DNA of 9,553 bases from assembly GCA_001916965.1 (NCBI GenBank), contig MNTL01000016.1, positions 1 through 9,553 on the forward strand, given 5' to 3'. The notes under the pieces were generated by a model. The model worked only from the letters and a program-made list of their open reading frames with translations. It did not search any database and was not told the origin of the DNA. The first letter of the stretch is position 1, and each line of letters begins with the position of its first letter. Below are positions 6,514 to 9,553 of the stretch, piece after piece. The position numbers were made by a program, and so were the translations under genes. Origin of the DNA: Roseburia sp. CAG:10041_57 (GTDB lineage: Bacteria > Bacillota > Clostridia > Lachnospirales > Lachnospiraceae).

Positions 6514-7041
6514 ATGCGTATTGGTTCGGGAGTGCAGAGTGTATCTGAATTATTTGGAAAGCGACAAAACAATAGCAAAACATCTGTTAACGGAAATGAG
6601 GCATTTCCTCAGACATCAATGAAAGTGTATTTAAAGACGGATGATATGTTGTTTTCAGGCGGAAATGGAACCGGTCTTTCGTTTTATATTAAGTATGCAG
6701 AAGAGTCAACAGATGATAATCCTGTAGTGATAGCCAAAGGGATTGATGAAAATGGAAAAGAATTTGAAGAAAAGATTAATATTAACGATATTGATTTGAG
6801 AAATGCTTCTTATGTCGAAATGAGTGCTTTGGAGGCATATTATGATGTTGATAGGGGTAATAGTCTCAGCTCTTTTCCACAAGAAACTGGTCACATGGGA
6901 TTAAATGAAAGATGTGACCTTATATCCAGCTTTGAAAAGGTTATTCAGGATATGAACAAATTAGGAAAGTATGATTTGCAGATGTTTTATATGCGAAATA
7001 TGAATACTTATCTAAATCTGGAAAGACAGAAAAAAGCATAA
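6514..7041 (+). CDS. soluble hypothetical protein in the agr-linked cluster
   Basis: A 175-residue protein with GGAGGTGG (6502-6509) 4 nt before the ATG. There is no signal peptide or membrane segment, so it is probably cytoplasmic. Residues 1-35 are Ser/Asn/Gly-rich and likely disordered (MRIGSGVQSVSELFGKR...). Residues 36-100 look beta-rich and acidic (KVYLKTDDMLF, GLSFYIKYAEES, EEKININDIDL). The C-terminal half is helical (EMSALEAYY, SFEKVIQDMNKL). I do not recognise a family. It sits between two secreted-protein genes. Its N-terminal style is like that of the protein at 7786, raising the possibility that the two are related or play matching roles as chaperone, immunity or regulatory partners of the secreted proteins. 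That is inference only. Confidence 0.75.
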   Translation: MRIGSGVQSVSELFGKRQNNSKTSVNGNEAFPQTSMKVYLKTDDMLFSGGNGTGLSFYIKYAEESTDDNPVVIAKGIDENGKEFEEKININDIDLRNASYVEMSALEAYYDVDRGNSLSSFPQETGHMGLNERCDLISSFEKVIQDMNKLGKYDLQMFYMRNMNTYLNLERQKKA

Positions 7042-7106
7042 AGTTGTTTATAGATTCCTGTTGGAATGAAAATTTATACGATGTTAATTTGAAAGGAGAT
7101 TTTAAA

Positions 7107-7646
7107 ATGAAGAAAGTAAAAAGTTTAAAGGCGTTGGTGTTGAGTTTGATGTTATGTTTGGCAATGGGAACAACTGCGTTTGCAAGTGAAGTATCCACTC
7201 AGGGACAGGCTGCCCCTAATGCAAATAAGGCAGTAGAAGTAAGCGATTGTGGCGATTTGGACGTAGTACCTGCTTATGATGACGCCGTTGCTCTTGCAGA
7301 TACGATTCAGTATGATGCAAATAGAACCATTACAAGAAGCAATTCCAGAAGCGGTGTATTCAACGGAAATTATTATTACACCATTAATAACTCAAGCGTT
7401 ACAAAGTTGTGCTTAAATGTTTATATGCCTAATGAAAGTGGAACAGATTATCTTCAGGGAACAATTACTCTTGTAGGAAATGACGGAACAAGTGCACCGG
7501 TACAAATTGCTAACTATTCAGGAGATTCATGGACACTGACATTTACAGGTGTTAAGGTAGGCGTTAGATACCATTTCCATTATGAGTTGTATTCTGTTGG
7601 GTCTTCGCAGGTAGGCTATATTGCTTCTGCTGCTTATGCACAATAA
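7107..7646 (+). CDS. secreted small beta-rich protein in the agr-linked cluster
   Basis: A 179-residue protein. AAGGAGA (7093-7099) precedes the ATG by 7 nt; the frame is open further upstream but lacks an RBS. Residues 1-26 are a clear signal peptide (MKKVKSLKALVLSLMLCLAM, then GTTAFA) with cleavage before SEVST. The mature part begins with a low-complexity Ala/Gln/Asn stretch. From about residue 75 it has many alternating Tyr/Thr/Ser/Asn residues (NYYYTINNSSV, CLNVYMPNES, WTLTFTGVKV, YHFHYELYSV), as in beta-sandwich extracellular domains. It ends ASAAYAQ. There is no catalytic motif and no cell-wall anchor, so it is probably released. The gene lies 65 bp after its neighbour with no terminator between. 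Confidence 0.8.
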   Translation: MKKVKSLKALVLSLMLCLAMGTTAFASEVSTQGQAAPNANKAVEVSDCGDLDVVPAYDDAVALADTIQYDANRTITRSNSRSGVFNGNYYYTINNSSVTKLCLNVYMPNESGTDYLQGTITLVGNDGTSAPVQIANYSGDSWTLTFTGVKVGVRYHFHYELYSVGSSQVGYIASAAYAQ

Positions 7647-7696
7647 TAGCTGCTTGAATATGGGATATTAAGCAAGCGCAACAGAATATTTTCATT

Positions 7697-7739
7697 GTAT
7701 GTTGCATTTTATAGCAATCTGGCATAAAGTGCAACATAC
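7697..7739 (+). repeat. long imperfect hairpin between 7107 and 7786 genes
   Basis: Left arm GTATGTTGCATTTTATAGC (7697-7715) and right arm GCATAAAGTGCAACATAC (7722-7739) pair over about 16-18 bp with one or two mismatches and a 6-nt loop. The loop side is A+T-rich and no T-run follows, so it is not a classical terminator. It could be an mRNA processing or stabilising hairpin that adjusts expression within the operon, or an operator. It makes starts in the 7699 region unlikely. Confidence 0.5.
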
Positions 7740-7785
7740 TATAATAAGAAAATTAGATTATATTGCTGCTGGAGGGATTATAAAT

Positions 7786-8472
7786 ATGGTAAATATGGTA
7801 AATACCGCTGTAAATAACAATATTTACGCAGGAAGAAAATCAGGTTCAAAATATAACCAATCAAAGGCTTTTCAACAAAAGGAAGTGTTAGAGACACCGG
7901 ATGTTGCAGCAGTTAACAAATATGCAAATGTTCAAGAAATTTATGAGGCACTAAAGTGTAACGTGTCATGTAGAGGATATGAACAGGGGCAGGATGAAAT
8001 TGCTGAGAAAGAAATTCAAAATGATGAACCAGAAATAAGCAATGATTCCAGTGAAAAAATGACAGTATGGTATCAGGGTGTTCCTTTGGAAGAGTGGGCA
8101 TTAACTGATCCTAAATACACGGATTCAGAAACGGGAATTTCATGGTATATTAGAGATGGAAAATATCCGTATATGGTAGGTGAGGATGCAGAAAAGTTCC
8201 GAAAACTTTGTGAAGAATCCGGGGAGTTTGCGCTAAAGAAATTTGCGGAAATGACGGGATTAATACAGAAATTAGATGACAATACAGTAGCGTATGTGGG
8301 TGATAACGGAATTGCAGTTAAATCTAAAGATGGGAAAGAGATGTTTGTGGACACATCAGGCTTATCATATGATATTGTTATGGATATGTTCAGAAATTTG
8401 CCTAGAAATGGGAATTTTTTCAGCAATAAGTATTGGTCAGACAATATACAGAAAGCACAGGCTCGGAGCTGA
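7786..8472 (+). CDS. soluble hypothetical protein closing the agr-linked operon
   Basis: A 228-residue protein. I place the start at the ATG at 7786 because GGAGGG (7771-7776) is 9 nt upstream; an upstream in-frame ATG at 7699 sits inside a hairpin without an RBS. There is no signal peptide or membrane helix. Residues 1-90 look disordered and charged, beginning MVNMVNTAVNNNIYAGRK. Residues 94-228 form a compact domain with MTVWYQGVPLEEWAL, GISWYIRDGKYPYM, an acidic helix (EDAEKFRKLCEESGEFALKK) and YVGDNGIAVKSKDGKEMFVD. I do not recognise the family. It follows the secreted 7107 gene in the same way that 6514 follows the 5925/5967 gene, making a repeating secreted-soluble pair. A strong terminator lies 39 bp downstream. 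Confidence 0.75.
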   Translation: MVNMVNTAVNNNIYAGRKSGSKYNQSKAFQQKEVLETPDVAAVNKYANVQEIYEALKCNVSCRGYEQGQDEIAEKEIQNDEPEISNDSSEKMTVWYQGVPLEEWALTDPKYTDSETGISWYIRDGKYPYMVGEDAEKFRKLCEESGEFALKKFAEMTGLIQKLDDNTVAYVGDNGIAVKSKDGKEMFVDTSGLSYDIVMDMFRNLPRNGNFFSNKYWSDNIQKAQARS

Positions 8473-8511
8473 TGATTGACAGAAGAATCATATGATTTCA
8501 TCATTAATTTG

Positions 8512-8550
8512 GCAGGCAATAATATTCAAATTATTGCCTGCTAAATTTTT
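8512..8550 (+). terminator. rho-independent terminator of the agrBD-effector unit
   Basis: A perfect 12-bp stem, GCAGGCAATAAT (8512-8523) and ATTATTGCCTGC (8530-8541), has a 6-nt loop and is followed by TAAATTTTT. It ends the transcript that includes the 7786 gene. On the reverse strand it lies just beyond the stop of the small frame at 8549-8701 but lacks a good T-run there. Confidence 0.85.
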
Positions 8551-8701
8551 ACCAAAATTCTTCTAATACCGTTTTTAGACTAGGAAATATTGTTGAAAGC
8601 GTACTCTCAATATATTCTTTAGAGCAGAACTGTAGCTTTGAAATAGTATCAATGCTGTGTTTTTTACTTGATTTCTGAGTAATTTTTGTTCTGTTGGTCA
8701 T
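8549..8701 (-). CDS. possible 50-residue basic protein, antisense, start inside the repeat box
   Basis: A reverse-strand frame runs from an ATG at 8701-8699 to TAA at 8549-8551. The peptide starts MTNRTKITQKSSKKHSIDTI and ends EEFW. It has a basic N-terminus and a Ser/Thr/Leu-rich, probably helical C-terminus, with no signal peptide. Its ATG lies within the first direct repeat at 8697, and no Shine-Dalgarno precedes it, so chance is a serious alternative. The block 8552-8690 holds no forward gene. If real, it would be transcribed towards the terminator at 8512. No family is recognised. Confidence 0.22.
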   Translation of the reverse strand: MTNRTKITQKSSKKHSIDTISKLQFCSKEYIESTLSTIFPSLKTVLEEFW

Positions 8702-8729
8702 TTTCTGCAAAAACAGGTCACTTTCTGCA
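8697..8729 (+). promoter_or_regulatory. second copy of the direct-repeat pair, probable LytTR-regulator site
   Basis: GTCATTTTCTGCA (8697-8709) and GTCACTTTCTGCA (8717-8729) are identical, base for base, to the pair at 5010-5042, again with starts 20 bp apart. The spacer differs at one base (AAAAACAG here, AAAAAAAG there), and a following GGATATT is shared. It lies about 170 bp ahead of the 8899 gene. Preservation of both repeats, the spacing and the flank, while all other intergenic DNA differs, argues for co-regulation with agrBD. Confidence 0.7.
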
Positions 8730-8898
8730 TAGGATATTTTCTTTTGCTTTGATTCCTGCTATTCTTAGAATATACAACAGATTGCTCTATATGGCACATT
8801 GAATACTGAGGAAAGGAGAAGTAAATATAATTATGAATATGCTTATAGAATGATCTGCATATAACGACAAAATGATATTAAAATAGGGGGTGATTTTG
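8730..8898 (+). promoter_or_regulatory. promoter and leader of the second unit
   Basis: A TATTCT (8760-8765) lies 30 bp after the second repeat, nearly the same distance as TATACT from the box ahead of agrB, so it is the best -10 candidate. There is no good -35. A TAGAAT at 8766 is an alternative. The remaining leader of about 130 nt includes AAAGGAG (8814-8820) ahead of a mini-frame MNMLIE (ATG 8833, stop by 8853), too short to support as a gene. No other gene is seen here. Confidence 0.4.
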
Positions 8899-9162
8899 AT
8901 GAAAGATTTTCATTTGAAGATTTTAGCTATAATAATGATAATTTTTGGCATATTTGGTTTAAGTACGCTTCCGTTTCTTTCCATTATTGTCCAATATATT
9001 GACTCAATAACTGGATTTAGTTCAGGAAATGGATATCTTACCAATAACATGGATTATCTTTTTAAAAGTCCTCTTATTTATATTGGTGGCTTTTTTGTTT
9101 TTAGTATCATTTTGGCAATTATTTATCTGGTTTATAGTTTTTTTAAAGCAAAGCGGGGGTGA
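8899..9162 (+). CDS. small two-helix membrane protein
   Basis: An 87-residue protein. The ATG at 8899 is preferred over an in-frame GTG at 8890 because AGGGGGTG (8885-8892) is correctly spaced before it. Two hydrophobic helices, about residues 6-28 (LAIIMIIFGIFGL...) and 56-80 (PLIYIGGFFVFSIILAIIYL), flank an extracytoplasmic loop of about 28 residues. The protein ends in a basic FFKAKRG on the cytoplasmic side. No family is recognised. The next gene, for a secreted protein, starts 6 bp downstream, so the two are surely co-expressed. Small multi-helix proteins paired with secreted peptides are often immunity or export helpers, but nothing in the sequence proves that here. Confidence 0.75.
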   Translation: MKDFHLKILAIIMIIFGIFGLSTLPFLSIIVQYIDSITGFSSGNGYLTNNMDYLFKSPLIYIGGFFVFSIILAIIYLVYSFFKAKRG

Positions 9163-9168
9163 CTTCTA

Positions 9169-9553
9169 ATGAAAAAAATAATTAGTATGGTTTTAAGTTT
9201 TATATTGATTTTGGGGTGCTCGACAACAGCGTTTGCTGCGGAGACTCATAACTATGACACTGAAAATTTGCCTCATGATGGAGCTGATTATTTTGAAACG
9301 GAAATTAAAGCTGATGAGGAAAATGAAGAACGCATTTCTGATTTTGTTACCGTATATGGTTATCAATATACCAAAGGTAGTTTAAAAAGTGGTGCATGGA
9401 GAAATGGCACGAGTGGTGGTAGTTCTACATCTAGCGCAAAATTATCATTGAATTACACTCAAGATACTTCTTATAATATTTCCTTTAAAGCTTCAGTTTC
9501 CGGTGGATATACAAATGGTGGAACTATAGGAAGTGAGTTGGGTGTTACACTAG
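9169..9553 (+). CDS. secreted beta-rich protein, 3' end beyond the window
   Basis: The first 128 codons are visible and the frame is open at the window edge. GGGGG (9155-9159) precedes the ATG by 9 nt and lies within the end of the previous gene. Residues 1-23 form a signal peptide (MKKIISMVLSFILILGCSTT, then AFA) with cleavage before AETHN. LGC at 15-17 loosely resembles a lipobox, but the TTAFA-A site fits the sister proteins better. The mature part has an acidic start. It then has Ser/Thr/Gly/Asn-rich repeats such as SGGSSTSSAKLSLNY and SFKASVSGGYTNGG, typical of extracellular beta-structure and seen in some pore-forming or adhesive proteins. No family is assigned. It is predicted to be controlled by the repeat pair at 8697. 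Confidence 0.75.
   Translation, partial: MKKIISMVLSFILILGCSTTAFAAETHNYDTENLPHDGADYFETEIKADEENEERISDFVTVYGYQYTKGSLKSGAWRNGTSGGSSTSSAKLSLNYTQDTSYNISFKASVSGGYTNGGTIGSELGVTL

Noticed and set aside
7647..7680. Possible terminator just after the 7107 gene
   Set aside because: The short imperfect stem (GCTTGAATAT/ATATTAAGC) has no following T-run, so it is not supported as a terminator.
7699..7785. Extended N-terminus for the 7786 gene starting at ATG 7699
   Set aside because: That ATG is inside a strong hairpin and lacks an RBS, while ATG 7786 has GGAGGG at good spacing.
1..9553. CRISPR arrays, tRNA or rRNA genes, intact insertion sequences
   Set aside because: No regularly spaced repeats, tRNA-like cloverleaf, rRNA sequence or transposase reading frame was seen on either strand.

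Overview
This window looks like chromosomal accessory DNA from a Gram-positive, low-GC gut-type anaerobe, most likely a member of the Clostridia close to Lachnospiraceae. Reasons: A+T-rich coding with strong AGGAGG-type ribosome binding sites, short signal peptides of the MKKxxxxxxLxxxxTTAFA type, rho-independent terminators, and an agr-type peptide quorum-sensing locus whose pheromone precursor carries the clostridial C-x4-HQPKxP signature. The exact genus cannot be read from the sequence.

Layout, left to right. Positions 1-457 hold no clear long gene, but contain a structured leader: a hairpin that pairs a perfect ribosome binding site with a downstream segment, a 33-codon mini-ORF and an inverted repeat. 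Next come a secreted papain-like cysteine peptidase (483-1571), whose original ATG appears to be out of frame with the rest of the gene, and a small lipoprotein (1587-2012). A GC-richer block with a small reverse-strand gene and its terminator (2043-2343) looks foreign. After it lie a good sigma-A-type promoter and a short ORF that is probably a gene remnant (2509-2742).

The core is a complete agr-like circuit: a LytTR response regulator (AgrA-like, 2932-3657), a sensor kinase (AgrC-like, 3658-4962), a strong terminator, a pair of direct repeats that look like a LytTR-regulator site (5010-5042), the processing protease AgrB (5100-5681), and a 49-residue AgrD-type pheromone precursor (5678-5827) that overlaps agrB by 4 bp. 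The predicted signal is a thiolactone ring made from CMGIF.

Downstream of agrBD, on the same strand and with no terminator in between, are four small genes that alternate between secreted and non-secreted products: a secreted protein whose signal peptide is interrupted by a stop at codon 4 (5925/5967-6461), a soluble protein (6514-7041), a secreted protein (7107-7646) and a soluble protein (7786-8472). A strong terminator closes the unit at 8512-8550. The same direct-repeat pair, almost base for base, occurs again at 8697-8729, ahead of a second unit: a two-helix membrane protein (8899-9162) and a secreted beta-rich protein cut by the window edge (9169-end).

Reading the genes together: the pheromone CMGIF, made by AgrB from AgrD, is probably sensed by the AgrC-like kinase. 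That kinase would activate the AgrA-like regulator, which would bind both repeat pairs, switching on its own signal genes and two sets of secreted small proteins. The secreted products have no recognised function. A bacteriocin, toxin/immunity or surface-interaction role is inference only.
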